Shown here in pieces: positions 36,082 to 49,586 of a stretch of 64,000 nt of DNA. Every line of letters begins with the position of its first letter. Positions within the stretch are counted from its first letter, which is position 1. Source of the stretch: Pirellulales bacterium (GTDB lineage Bacteria; Planctomycetota; Planctomycetia; Pirellulales; JAEUIK01). The position numbers were made by a program, and so were the translations under genes. Location of the stretch: NCBI GenBank assembly GCA_019694435.1, contig JAIBBZ010000015.1:1-64000 (forward strand), written 5' to 3'. Below the pieces are notes generated by a model. The model worked only from the letters and a program-made list of their open reading frames with translations. It made no database searches and was not told the DNA's origin.

Positions 36082-36513
36082 CTATGCGGCGACGGGCGGC
36101 GCCGCCAGTCGCCGCGCCCAGCGGGCCCCCAGAATCAGGCACAGGGGCAACAGCACCGTGTTGACCGCGCGGAACCAGAAGGGGTACGGCACCATCGCCA
36201 TATTGGCCAACGCCGCGGCAAACAGTAGCAGGCCGATCGCGATGCCGTGCGCCGGGTGTCGTGCCGCACCCAGGCGCGTGGCAATCCACGAGCTGCCACC
36301 CACGGCCAACGCCCAACCGACGACCGCCACGACCAGAGCGCTGGTGGGCAGTCGCGCGGCATAGGCACGGCAAGCCTCGGCGTCGTTCGGGTCAAAGCCA
36401 GCAGGAAGCGGATGCAAGATCGTGCCGATGTACTCAACCGCGATGACCAGCCCGAAGGCAACGGCCAAGGCGAGCACGATGGCGACAACGCTGCGAATCA
36501 CGGAAAGCAACAT
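36082..36513 (-). CDS. four-helix membrane protein of unknown function
   Basis: A 143-residue protein with about four membrane helices (LLSVIRSVVAIVLALAVAFG, SALVVAVVGWALAVGGSSWI, AIGLLLFAAALANMAMV, AVNTVLLPLCLILGA). The loop LHPLPAGFDPNDAEACRAYA is polar. No family recognised. It starts 9 bases after the small membrane protein at 36523, so the pair is likely co-translated downstream of the PhnP-like gene. Confidence 0.75.
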   Translation of the reverse strand: MLLSVIRSVVAIVLALAVAFGLVIAVEYIGTILHPLPAGFDPNDAEACRAYAARLPTSALVVAVVGWALAVGGSSWIATRLGAARHPAHGIAIGLLLFAAALANMAMVPYPFWFRAVNTVLLPLCLILGARWARRLAAPPVAA

Positions 36514-36522
36514 GGCAAGCGC

Positions 36523-36669
36523 TCAGCGAGCAGCGGGCGAAGGAGCCTCGGAAGTGCCTTGAATATCCGCACCACGGCGCGCCAAGGGAAGACTCAAGAG
36601 AACCAGCGCCACGAGCACGAGCACGAACAACGCGCCGCGATGATCTTCTTTCGGCGGCGCTGGATGCAT
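36523..36669 (-). CDS. 48-residue single-helix membrane protein
   Basis: ATG 36669 is preceded by GGGAGG with 7 bases spacing, a very good ribosome binding site. The protein starts MHPAPPKEDHRG, then has one membrane helix (ALFVLVLVALVLLSLPLA), then basic LARRG and a polar tail ending in EAPSPAAR. Codon third positions are GC-biased as in neighbours. It sits between the PhnP-like gene (22 bases upstream) and the four-helix protein (9 bases downstream), forming a three-gene unit. Function unknown; it may be a small partner of the four-helix protein. Confidence 0.8.
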   Translation of the reverse strand: MHPAPPKEDHRGALFVLVLVALVLLSLPLARRGADIQGTSEAPSPAAR

Positions 36670-36691
36670 GGCTCGGCCTCCCGCGCGGCGC

Positions 36692-37504
36692 TTAGGTGCC
36701 GCTCAAGGGGACGCGCATCCCGTCGTAGGCCAGTTCCATTCCCGGCAGCAACTCGGCCGAAGTGGCCGCGTGCTCCAGCTCGTGCGACATGTGGGTGAAG
36801 ATGGTCCGCCGCGCGCCGATCCGCTCGGCCGCGGCAACGGCTTCTTCGAGCGTGAAATGGGTCGGGTGCGGGCGTTTGCGCAGGGCATCGAGGATCAGCA
36901 CGTCGAGCCCCTGGAGCTTGTCCCAGCTTTCCGCGGGGATTTCATTGGTGTCGGTGCAATAGGCCACGTCGCCGAAGCGGAAACCCAACACCTCGCCTCG
37001 GCCATGGCGCAGCCGGATCGGCACGACCCGCTGGCCCAGAACGTCGAACGGCGCCAGGTCGATGCGCACGAAGGCCAACTGCGGAATGCCGCCGTGGTGA
37101 AACGAATCGGCCTCGTGTTCGAACGCATAGTCGAACGATTTGCGGATCCGCGCCTCGACCCAGTCCTCGCAATAGAGCGGCATGCGGTGCCCCAGGTAAT
37201 AGGGGAACAGCCGCAGATCGTCCAAGCCGAACAGGTGATCGGCATGCGAGTGCGTAAACAGCGTGGCGTGGATCAGGCCAATCTTTTCGCGGACCAGCTG
37301 CATTCGCAGCTCGGGTGGGGTGTCGATCAGCAGATTGCCCTCGGGCAGGCCGAGTACGAGCCCGCAGCGCGTGCGCGTGTTGCGAGGGTCGGTGCTCGTG
37401 CAGGTCGGGCAGCCGCAACCGATCACGGGCACCCCCATCGAGGTGCCGGTGCCCAGGAACAGGAGCTGTCCGCGAATGTCGATGGAGATCGGCTGATGGG
37501 CCAA
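36692..37504 (-). CDS. PhnP-like metallo-beta-lactamase-fold phosphodiesterase
   Basis: A 270-residue metal hydrolase. N-terminal FLGTGTSMGVPVIGCGCPTC with CTSTDPRNTRTR is the PhnP/TrnZ-like start; the Cys residues match the structural zinc site of PhnP. The full metal motif THSHADHLFGLDDLR is present, followed by CTDTNEIPAESW and FTHMSHELEH. No phn operon surrounds it, so a generic cyclic-phosphate diesterase role is more likely than C-P lyase. The start is TTG 37504; no better one exists before the conserved region. Confidence 0.88.
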   Translation of the reverse strand: MAHQPISIDIRGQLLFLGTGTSMGVPVIGCGCPTCTSTDPRNTRTRCGLVLGLPEGNLLIDTPPELRMQLVREKIGLIHATLFTHSHADHLFGLDDLRLFPYYLGHRMPLYCEDWVEARIRKSFDYAFEHEADSFHHGGIPQLAFVRIDLAPFDVLGQRVVPIRLRHGRGEVLGFRFGDVAYCTDTNEIPAESWDKLQGLDVLILDALRKRPHPTHFTLEEAVAAAERIGARRTIFTHMSHELEHAATSAELLPGMELAYDGMRVPLSGT

Positions 37505-37880
37505 GCGTGATTACCGCGATAGCTGAGGGGGAGGCGTCGGAACTTGGGGGCAAACGACCCTGCGATGGTGATTCTCACTACCGGCGTCGAGCTGGCAAGC
37601 CGGAGGTGTCCGACGGCCGCGCGAACCGTTCCCGCGGTTGGACAAGGAGCCGTCCGTTTCGGCGCAACCTTACGAGAGCGAGTGCTTTAGGGCAATTCTG
37701 GCCCGGCGACGAGGCGAACAAACCTTATTGACCCCCCGTAATAAAGCGAATACAGTACGCGCCGGAATCTACGCGCCGCCGGAACGTTTTGACTCGTAGG
37801 CAGTTACGGCATCTTGCCGGCTGGCATTTTTCAGTCACTTGCGCACCGGCGCCGCTTGCGCACACAGGGTTGTGTCGGCT
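37505..37880. other. 376-bp divergent region before secA
   Basis: Separates the PhnP-like gene (-) from secA (+). Contains the secA promoter at 37728-37756. No other gene seen. Confidence 0.6.
37728..37756 (+). promoter_or_regulatory. sigma-70-type promoter for secA
   Basis: TTGACC (37728-37733), 17-base spacer, TACAGT (37751-37756). Five of six bases match the -35 consensus and four of six the -10. The leader to the secA ATG would be about 118 bases. Confidence 0.6.
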
Positions 37881-41579
<3,699 letters not shown>

Positions 41580-41643
41580 CGCACGCGCGGCGAATCGCTC
41601 GCGACCTGTCAGACACAGGCAGCCCCGGGAAAGGACTCCCCGC

Positions 41644-42957
41644 GTGCCCTACCTGCTCAACCTGGTCTACTTGTTGCTGCTGGTGGCGGCGGCGCCGCTC
41701 CTCGCATGGCGTGCCGTGCGGCTGGGCAAGTATCGCCAGGGATTGTCCGCGCGCTGCTGGGGCGCAGCGCCCCGCGTCGCAGGCGCGGCACCACGCGTCT
41801 GGTGGCATGCCGTCAGTGTCGGCGAGGTGAATCAGTTGGCGCCCGTGCTGGCCGAGTACCGCCGGCAATTTCCCGACTGGCAGCACGCGATCAGCACGAC
41901 GACGGCCACCGGGTACGAGCTGGCCCGCAAGAAATACGCCGACTTGCCGGTGTTTTACAGCCCCTTGGATTTCACCTGGGCAACGCGTCGGGCAATGGCT
42001 CAGGTGCGGCCCGATCTGCTGGTGCTGACCGAGCTGGAGCTATGGCCCAACCTGATCGACGCCGCACGGCGCCACGGCGCACGGGTCGCCATCATCAACG
42101 GTCGCTTGAGCGAGCGGAGTTTTCGCGGCTATCGGCGCGTCCGACCGCTCGTGGCCCGGGTGTTGCGGCACATCGACCTGATCGCCGCCCAGAACGAAGA
42201 GTATGCCGAGCGGTTCCTGCAATTGGGCGCGCCGGCCGTGCGTCTGTATCGCACCGGGTCGATCAAGTTCGACGGCGCGCGAACCGATCGGGCCAATCCG
42301 CAAACGCAGGCCCTGGCCGAGCTAGCCGGAATCACTCCGGACGATCGCGTGTTCCTGGCCGGCAGCACCCAGGCGCCCGAGGAAGAGATTGCCCTGCGGG
42401 TCTTTGCCGAATTGACGGCAATTTACCCGCGACTGCGCATGGTTCTCGTCCCCCGGCACCCGGAGCGGTTCGACGAGGTGGCCCGGCTGCTCGACGCCAA
42501 CGGCCTGACCTGGCAGCGGCGGACGCGGTTGATGCCCGGCAGCTCGCCGGGCGCAGCGGCGCGGATTCTCCTGGTCGACGCCATCGGCGAACTGGCGGCC
42601 TGGTGGGGTACGGCTCACATCGCCTTTGTCGGCGGGAGCCTGGGGCAACGGGGCGGCCAGAACATGATCGAGCCGGCCGGTTACGGCGCGGCCGTCTGCT
42701 TCGGGCCCAACACCCGCAACTTTCGCGACATCGTGGCCCAACTCCTGGCCGCCGACGCGGCCCGGGTGGTGCAAGACGAGCGCCAGCTTGCCGCTTTCGT
42801 CCGCCGCGCGCTCGACGACCCGTCTTGGGCCACGGCCCTGGGCCAGCGCGCCCAGCGCTTTGTCGTCGCCCAGGCGGGTGCGACGCGCAGTACGGTCGAC
42901 CTCTTGGGCCAGCTGTTCCCCGCCGGGGCCGCCGCGAAACCTCGTCGCGCGGCGTAG
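41644..42957 (+). CDS. waaA: 3-deoxy-D-manno-octulosonic acid transferase (Kdo transferase)
   Basis: A 437-residue GT30 enzyme that adds Kdo to lipid A at the inner membrane. One N-terminal membrane helix (LLNLVYLLLLVAAAPLLAW), then HAVSVGEVNQLAPVL, LTELELWPNLI with the catalytic Glu, LAGSTQAPEEEI, LVPRHPERF and the sugar-nucleotide site GGQNMIEPAGYGAAVCFGPN. The start is GTG 41644, with AAGGA about 9 bases upstream. With lpxB it confirms a Kdo-lipid A core. Confidence 0.95.
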   Translation: MPYLLNLVYLLLLVAAAPLLAWRAVRLGKYRQGLSARCWGAAPRVAGAAPRVWWHAVSVGEVNQLAPVLAEYRRQFPDWQHAISTTTATGYELARKKYADLPVFYSPLDFTWATRRAMAQVRPDLLVLTELELWPNLIDAARRHGARVAIINGRLSERSFRGYRRVRPLVARVLRHIDLIAAQNEEYAERFLQLGAPAVRLYRTGSIKFDGARTDRANPQTQALAELAGITPDDRVFLAGSTQAPEEEIALRVFAELTAIYPRLRMVLVPRHPERFDEVARLLDANGLTWQRRTRLMPGSSPGAAARILLVDAIGELAAWWGTAHIAFVGGSLGQRGGQNMIEPAGYGAAVCFGPNTRNFRDIVAQLLAADAARVVQDERQLAAFVRRALDDPSWATALGQRAQRFVVAQAGATRSTVDLLGQLFPAGAAAKPRRAA

Positions 42958-42987
42958 AAAGCCGCCTCCGGCGACAGCACGCGCTCC

Positions 42988-43017
42988 TTGCCCGTTCGAC
43001 CCGGGCATTTCTATAAT
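42988..43017 (+). promoter_or_regulatory. sigma-70 promoter for metK
   Basis: TTGCCC (42988-42993), 18-base spacer and a perfect TATAAT (43012-43017). Leader to GTG 43114 is about 90 bases. No SAM riboswitch core was recognised in it. Confidence 0.65.
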
Positions 43018-43113
43018 CCCGGTTCGGTTCGGGGCACCAGGGGTCGGTCGTCAACGCGGTCGCCGACGTACTCCTCGAGTTTTGTACCCGCGCGCCGCCA
43101 GGAGGCAATCGCC

Positions 43114-44301
<1,188 letters not shown>

Positions 44302-44371
44302 CCTGCCGCGAAGTCCACGCAGCGCAGCGATTTTCCCCGGGCGCGTGACGCTTGCAGGCAAGGAGCCACGG

Positions 44372-45166
44372 ATGGCCAGTCGAGCAGGCACGCGATCGCG
44401 GCAGCCGGCCGTGGCGCCCTGGAATCTCGGGGCCGTGCTGTTGACGGCACTGCTCGGGTGGCTGGCCGCGTGGATCATGGTCCGCGCGGCGCTGGGGCAT
44501 TTCGAGCGGCCGATCGGATCGGTTCCGCTCCTGCTCGTGGCTTGCGTCGCCTGCGGCGCAATCTTGATCGCCGACGAGCTGGTGCGCCGGACTCCAAGAT
44601 GCTCCCGGGGCGTCGGCGCGGCCCTGTTGGCTTCCGTGTCATTGCTGGCCGTCGTCGTGACCACCACGCTGGGGACCGCCGGTGGCTCGGTTCGCGCGAT
44701 CTCGCTGGCGGCCCTGCTGCCCGTCGCCGTGACGCTGCTCGCCGTCGGCCGCGCGGAACTAGCCACGATTGTGCGGCGGCGCGGCCGGAACGCTGCACTG
44801 CCCGGGCTCGTGTTCGACGCGCCCCCCTACGCGGAGTCTCCTGGCCGCATGCTTCAAGAGCTGGCGCGTTCGATCGACGCGACCGGTTGCGAGCAAATCG
44901 CGGGCACACTGCGCGCCTGGCCCGAGCCGGGCCAACGAACTGTGCAGTTCCACCTGGCCTTTTGCCCGCCGCTGGCCCACAACCCCGAGATTGAGGTCGA
45001 ACAAACCGCAGGGCCCGATGCGCGCTGGAAAGTGGGCGCGGCCTGGCCCTTTGCGGCGCGCATCGACGGCAAACTGGCGGCCACCGCTTCTGGCAATGAA
45101 CCCATCGAGCTGGAGTTTATCGCCCGCGCGCCGGCGAGCATCGATGATGCGGGGGCGATGGCCTGA
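44372..45166 (+). CDS. membrane protein of unknown function
   Basis: A 264-residue protein. Four hydrophobic segments fill the first ~125 residues (AVLLTALLGWLAAWIMV, VPLLLVACVACGAILIA, AALLASVSLLAVVVTTT, ISLAALLPVAVTLLAVG). They are followed by a ~135-residue soluble domain without a recognised family (LQELARSIDATGCEQIAGTL, HLAFCPPLAHNPEIEVEQ). AGGAG lies about 8 bases before ATG 44372. It follows metK by 70 bases and may be read from the same transcript. Confidence 0.75.
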   Translation: MASRAGTRSRQPAVAPWNLGAVLLTALLGWLAAWIMVRAALGHFERPIGSVPLLLVACVACGAILIADELVRRTPRCSRGVGAALLASVSLLAVVVTTTLGTAGGSVRAISLAALLPVAVTLLAVGRAELATIVRRRGRNAALPGLVFDAPPYAESPGRMLQELARSIDATGCEQIAGTLRAWPEPGQRTVQFHLAFCPPLAHNPEIEVEQTAGPDARWKVGAAWPFAARIDGKLAATASGNEPIELEFIARAPASIDDAGAMA

Positions 45167-45188
45167 CGGCTCGCACACCCCATACGGC

Positions 45189-45230
45189 CGTTAGCGTGCT
45201 GACGCACCTCGTTAGCGTGCTGACACACCC
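45189..45230. repeat. 21-bp tandem duplication spanning the prc stop codon
   Basis: Two adjacent 21-base units (45189-45209, 45210-45230), 19 of 21 identical, each containing CGTTAGCGTGCTGAC. The second unit encodes the last residues VSAR and the TAA of the protease gene; the first repeats the same codons and a second TAA beyond the stop. Confidence 0.9.
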
Positions 45231-47362
45231 TTGTCGACGATCCGCCCGTCGAAACGCAGGCGGACGTAGTCGCAAGTGATCGCCATGGCCTCGTCGAGAT
45301 AGTAGTCGCGTTTGATCGTGGTGCTATCGGGGTTCTCAGCCGCTTCGAGTTGGTCCTCTTCGGCCTCTTCGGCGTTGAACTCCTTGCGCTCGGCGAGAAA
45401 CTTCTCCTCGTTGAGCGTCACGGCCTTGCGCTCCTTCTGGGCCAGGTAGCGCTCGATCTTGTGCTCCTCGCGCTGAAACTCCTTCGACTGTTGCGTGCGC
45501 TGGCCCGAGAGGCCCTTGAGCTGCTTGACGAGGTCGGGATCGGCCATGTGCAATTGTTCGAAGGCGGCCTTGTCGACCTTGTCGAACGGCAACGCATAGG
45601 GCAGGTCCGACTCGCCGACCGGCAGATGGCTGCTGAGTGCCGGCAGTTCGACGTCGGACACGACGCCACGGTTTTGAGTGCTGTCGCCGCTGGGGCGATA
45701 GAACTGCTGCATGGTGATCTTCAGCGCGCCGAGCGCCGATTGCTGGCCGCGGAACAACTCCCACGAGATGTCCTTCAGGCTTTGGACCGAGCCCTTGCCG
45801 TGCGTCGATGAATCGCCGACGACGAGTCCCCGACCATAGTCCTGGATCGCGCCGGCGAAAATCTCGCTGGCACTGGCCGAGAACTTGCTGATCAGCACGA
45901 CGAGCGGCCCGTCCCAGGCCGTACCGCGGTCGCGGTCCTGGTACGACTCGACCTCGCCGAAGGCGTTTTTCACCTGCACGACCGGTCCGCGGTCGATGAA
46001 CATGCCGGTCAGCTTGATCGCTTCTTCCAGGGCGCCACCGCCGTTTTTGCGCAGATCGAGGATCAAGGCTTCGACGCCCTGGGCGCGGAAACCTTCGAGA
46101 ATCCGGCCAACGTCACGGCTCGTGCTGCGGAAATCGGGTTTACCGAGCCGCGCGCCGTTCATGTCCATGTAGAAGCTCGGAAGGTCGATCACGCCAACCT
46201 TGTAGGGTCGGCCGTCGGGCCGTCGCCCGGCTTCGAAAACGCTGCCTTGAGCGGCGCTGTCGTTCAACTCGACCTTGGCCCGGGTGATCGGAATCACCAG
46301 CGGCTGCTCTTCGCCGGCGCGGACCACCTTGAGCCGCACCACGGTTCCTTCCTTGCCGCGGATCAGGTCGACCACGTCGGACAGCTTCATATCGATCACA
46401 TCGACGATCTCACCGTCGGGGCCCTGCCCGACGCCGACGACGTGGTCCTTCTTCTTCAGGTGACCGTCGCGAGCCGCAGGCCCGTCGGGAATCAACTTGC
46501 TGACGATCGTGTCGCCGTCTTCCGATTGCAGCGCGGCCCCAATGCCGGCCAACTGCAGGCGCATCTGAATCTCGAAGTTCTCCAGCGTGTCGGGCGACAT
46601 GTACGACGTATGTGGATCGTACGAAGTCGTCAACGCGGTCAGGTACATCTCCAACAGTTCGCTGGAGTCGATCTGGTGCATCCGCCGGGCCAGGCTCTTG
46701 TAGCGCCGCGTCAACTTTTCGACGGGCGACACGCCGCCCGACTTGCCCGCCTCGGCCAACGGCACCAAAGGCTGGCCGTTACGGCCGGCCTTTTGCTCCT
46801 TTTCCTTCTCCAGCACGTCCCGGGCCTTGAGCACCAGCAGATCGTACTTGACCCGCTTGCGCCAGCGTTCGCGCGCCTCGGCCTGATCCTTCACGTAACT
46901 GAGCTGTTCGGGATCGGTGACGATTTCTTCATCCACCGTGAAATCGTGAGGCTCGTTGAGCAGCTCCAGGGCCGTCTTCACACGCTCGTCGATCCGCGCG
47001 AGGAACGTATTGAACACCAGGTAGGCAAAATTGACGTCGCCCTTGATGATCAGATCGTCGAGCTGCGTCTTGCTCTGGTTAAACGTGTCGATGTCCGACT
47101 GGTAGAAGTACAGCTTCTGCGGGTCGAGCGCCTCGAGAAACGTCTTCAAAAACCGCTCGCTCATTTCGTCGTCCAACCGCCGCTGCGAGACGTGATCGCG
47201 TCCCAGCATGTTGGTCACCGAGATCGTGATTCGCCGGTCGGTCGAACTGGGAACCGTAAGATCGGCCCAAGCCAACGGGGCCAGCGTCCCCGCAAAGACT
47301 GCCAGACCAAGAACCGCGGAGACGACCGTCAAGAACCCGTGAGAGCGAGGAGAGCGGTGCAT
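45212..47362 (-). CDS. prc: tail-specific periplasmic protease (Prc/CtpA, S41A)
   Basis: A 716-residue exported serine protease. Signal peptide of about 34 residues (ends APLAWADL); N-terminal helical DUF3340-like region; PDZ around 250-330 (IGAALQSEDGDTIVSKLIPDGPA); then the S41 catalytic core with SKFSASASEIFAGAIQDYGR (Ser nucleophile) and STHGKGSVQ (Lys base). A charged C-terminal domain (LAQKERKAVTLNEEKFLAER) completes the long Prc layout. It degrades proteins with nonpolar C-termini. ATG 47362 is used; GTG 47368 would add two residues. Confidence 0.94.
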   Translation of the reverse strand: MHRSPRSHGFLTVVSAVLGLAVFAGTLAPLAWADLTVPSSTDRRITISVTNMLGRDHVSQRRLDDEMSERFLKTFLEALDPQKLYFYQSDIDTFNQSKTQLDDLIIKGDVNFAYLVFNTFLARIDERVKTALELLNEPHDFTVDEEIVTDPEQLSYVKDQAEARERWRKRVKYDLLVLKARDVLEKEKEQKAGRNGQPLVPLAEAGKSGGVSPVEKLTRRYKSLARRMHQIDSSELLEMYLTALTTSYDPHTSYMSPDTLENFEIQMRLQLAGIGAALQSEDGDTIVSKLIPDGPAARDGHLKKKDHVVGVGQGPDGEIVDVIDMKLSDVVDLIRGKEGTVVRLKVVRAGEEQPLVIPITRAKVELNDSAAQGSVFEAGRRPDGRPYKVGVIDLPSFYMDMNGARLGKPDFRSTSRDVGRILEGFRAQGVEALILDLRKNGGGALEEAIKLTGMFIDRGPVVQVKNAFGEVESYQDRDRGTAWDGPLVVLISKFSASASEIFAGAIQDYGRGLVVGDSSTHGKGSVQSLKDISWELFRGQQSALGALKITMQQFYRPSGDSTQNRGVVSDVELPALSSHLPVGESDLPYALPFDKVDKAAFEQLHMADPDLVKQLKGLSGQRTQQSKEFQREEHKIERYLAQKERKAVTLNEEKFLAERKEFNAEEAEEDQLEAAENPDSTTIKRDYYLDEAMAITCDYVRLRFDGRIVDKGVSAR

Positions 47363-47394
47363 TGACACCCCCGAGAGGTGGGTACGAAAGGATG

Positions 47395-47407
47395 AGCACT
47401 AAGTGCT
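47395..47407. promoter_or_regulatory. short palindrome upstream of prc
   Basis: AGCAC-TAA-GTGCT, perfect 5-bp arms, 33 bases before the prc ATG and within its likely leader. Possible operator; weak evidence. Confidence 0.25.
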
Positions 47408-47604
47408 TACATTTCAAAGACTTAACCGCATGCTATACAGTTTCGCGCAGCGTGGCAAGATCAAGCCGGCGTTGTAGCGATGCTGCTACTGCCGCCGCAT
47501 GCGAGCAGGTCGACGTTACCACTTACGCAAGCCCTGCCGTGGAAGTTCTGATTCGACAAGCGTTTACTCGGCCTCGGCCCAATGGCAACCCAGCGGCGAT
47601 TTGG

Positions 47605-48420
47605 TTACACCCGCGGCGACTCGGCCGACGACAAATTCTCTGCAACCGGCAAATCTTCGCGACATGCATCGGCAATTTCCAGTGCCGCCATTGCCAAAAG
47701 TTGGTCGGGCCCCAGATGGGTGGCTAGCCGCCAGTGTATCGCGGGGAACTGCTGGCTTGCCTGGGCAACCTGCGCGGCGAGCCGCGACAGCAGTTGTCCC
47801 TGAAACAGCAAATGCGGCTGGACGATCACTTGGGGAAAACCCAGTCGGGCCACGCTCTCCAGCGCCGTATCCACTCTTGGTTCGGCCATGGCCGTAAAGG
47901 CCAACGCGTACCGGGCCGTCGGAGTGCGCTCGTGGCGAAGCCGGGCAAATTGAGCCATCTCGGCGTTGGCCTCTGGATCGTGGCTGCCCCGGCCCACGAA
48001 CAACACCAGCGTTTCGGCCACACCGCGGGGTGCGTCGCACATGGCCTGCTCGAACCGCACGGCCGACAGCTCCAGCAGCCGCGGGTGGCAGCCCAAGTGC
48101 TGCCGCTGCACGATCTCCAGGCCCGGGTGCTCTGCCGCGGCGAGCTTCAGGGCCTCGGGTATGTCACGTTTTGCATGTCCGGCCGCGAACAGCACCAGCG
48201 GCAGGGCCAGCAGGCGTTTGGCGCCGCGCTCGACGGCCCGATCGACGGCCGCTGCAATCGACGGTTCGGCGAATTCCAGAAAGCCGGGCTCGACGATCCA
48301 GCCCGGGCGGGCGACGGAGATTTGCTCGACCAGCGCTGCAAACTCGGCCACGCCGGCCGCTTCGCGGGTGCCGTGGCCGATGACCAGCAAGGCAGCGGGC
48401 TGAGAGTTGCTCGGTTTCAC
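47605..48420 (-). CDS. CbiX/SirB-type sirohydrochlorin chelatase-like protein
   Basis: A 271-residue two-domain protein. Each half has the chelatase start: ALLVIGHGTREAAG at residue 11 and TLVLFVGRGSHDPEAN near 137. PLVLFAAGHAKRDIPEAL gives a metal-ligand His in the first half and QPHLLFQGQL the corresponding one in the second. Such enzymes insert Co or Fe into sirohydrochlorin for cobalamin or sirohaem. GTG 48420 is the start. No other tetrapyrrole gene is nearby, so the metal is undecided. Confidence 0.9.
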   Translation of the reverse strand: MKPSNSQPAALLVIGHGTREAAGVAEFAALVEQISVARPGWIVEPGFLEFAEPSIAAAVDRAVERGAKRLLALPLVLFAAGHAKRDIPEALKLAAAEHPGLEIVQRQHLGCHPRLLELSAVRFEQAMCDAPRGVAETLVLFVGRGSHDPEANAEMAQFARLRHERTPTARYALAFTAMAEPRVDTALESVARLGFPQVIVQPHLLFQGQLLSRLAAQVAQASQQFPAIHWRLATHLGPDQLLAMAALEIADACREDLPVAENLSSAESPRV

Positions 48421-48480
48421 GAGGACATCGTAGTCGGACGGTCACGCACGGCAAACTGCTCGCGCCAGCGCAGACGTGGA

Positions 48481-49503
48481 CTACATTTCCGGGTCGATCA
48501 CCTTGCCCACGTTGATCGTGAGCGGTTTGAGCAACCGTTCGTCGCTCACCGTATCGGAGATTGCCTGGACCGATCCATCGCCAAAGGCCGAGATGAACAG
48601 GCCTGGATGGAGCCCTTCGATCCTGGCCCGGGGCTTGGCACAATCGATGACCAGGTCTTCCGGCTTGGTCCAGGGAATGTTCGTTCTCGTTTCGATCAGC
48701 AGGATCGATTTGCTGTTGCCATCGGTGAAATCCCTCACGCCGCGACCCTCGCGGCCGAACAAGACGAACGCCTCGCCCACAGTCGAAACCACGGTCGTAT
48801 TCGTGCTCGCGGGCTGCTGGTCGGTCGATGCTTGACACTCGGCGGGAATCAGATCGAGCAATTGCAGGTTGTGTGGGCTGTCCCAGGGCTCATCAAGCTT
48901 GAACCGCTGATAGAGGTCCTTTTGGTCCAGGTTCAGCAAGATGTGGACGCGCCAGTTCAACAGTGGCTTGCCGTCGGCGTCGTAGTTGGCCTGAACGGGA
49001 AAATGCTTGTGCTCATCGTGCCAGAGATGCCAGGCGATCGCGATTTGCTTGAAGCGGCTCATCGACTTCGCGCGTCTCTCGGCCAACGGGGGCACATGCC
49101 TGGCGAGCAGCGATTGGGCCCGAGGCGGTGTTTTCGACTTGCCGGCGACCGGCGCTTCGCGGCCCGCGGCCGCGACTTCGGGATCGCGACCACCCATGCT
49201 CCGATCGTCGGCGGGCTTCGCATTGGTGTTTGTCGCCGGGCTGAAATGCCGCGAAGTCTTGGCCGTGGCCACGCCCCGATCGGTCCGCATCCCCAAGAAG
49301 GCGCAGACCAAGAGCGCGAGCGCGCCAATCGTCATCCGACGTACCCACCGCGAATGGCTCAATCGATCGGTCGGCAAATAGACCGACGCGGATAACGCCG
49401 CGACGCGATCTTCCAGGGGAGTGGGCGCGGCCAAAAACCCGCGCACCGGCCAGGCCGCAGGTGTCGCCTCGCGACGCAGCGCCAGGCCGGCCGAGGCCCG
49501 CAA
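48481..49503 (-). CDS. DUF1559 family protein with internal membrane helix
   Basis: A 340-residue planctomycete-type protein. One membrane helix lies at about residues 57-72 ([17 protein letters not shown]). A DUF1559 domain follows, with [42 protein letters not shown] and [11 protein letters not shown], and ends [13 protein letters not shown]. Unlike most relatives it has no type IV pilin-like start. The TTG 49503 start is uncertain. ATG 49335 would begin at the helix, but the upstream 56 codons have the same GC-rich third positions as the rest. Function unknown. Confidence 0.75.
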   Translation of the reverse strand: MRASAGLALRREATPAAWPVRGFLAAPTPLEDRVAALSASVYLPTDRLSHSRWVRRMTIGALALLVCAFLGMRTDRGVATAKTSRHFSPATNTNAKPADDRSMGGRDPEVAAAGREAPVAGKSKTPPRAQSLLARHVPPLAERRAKSMSRFKQIAIAWHLWHDEHKHFPVQANYDADGKPLLNWRVHILLNLDQKDLYQRFKLDEPWDSPHNLQLLDLIPAECQASTDQQPASTNTTVVSTVGEAFVLFGREGRGVRDFTDGNSKSILLIETRTNIPWTKPEDLVIDCAKPRARIEGLHPGLFISAFGDGSVQAISDTVSDERLLKPLTINVGKVIDPEM

Positions 49504-49586
49504 ATAGACGTCTGCGCCGCCGACCGGCCGGGGTATATTGCAGGGACGGCGGTCTGCGCCGTCTCTTACCGCGTGAGGGTTGTCCG

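Noticed and set aside
42958-43113. SAM riboswitch upstream of metK.
   Set aside because: The leader is only about 90 bases after the promoter and I could not trace the SAM-I or SAM-II core; a covariance search would settle it.
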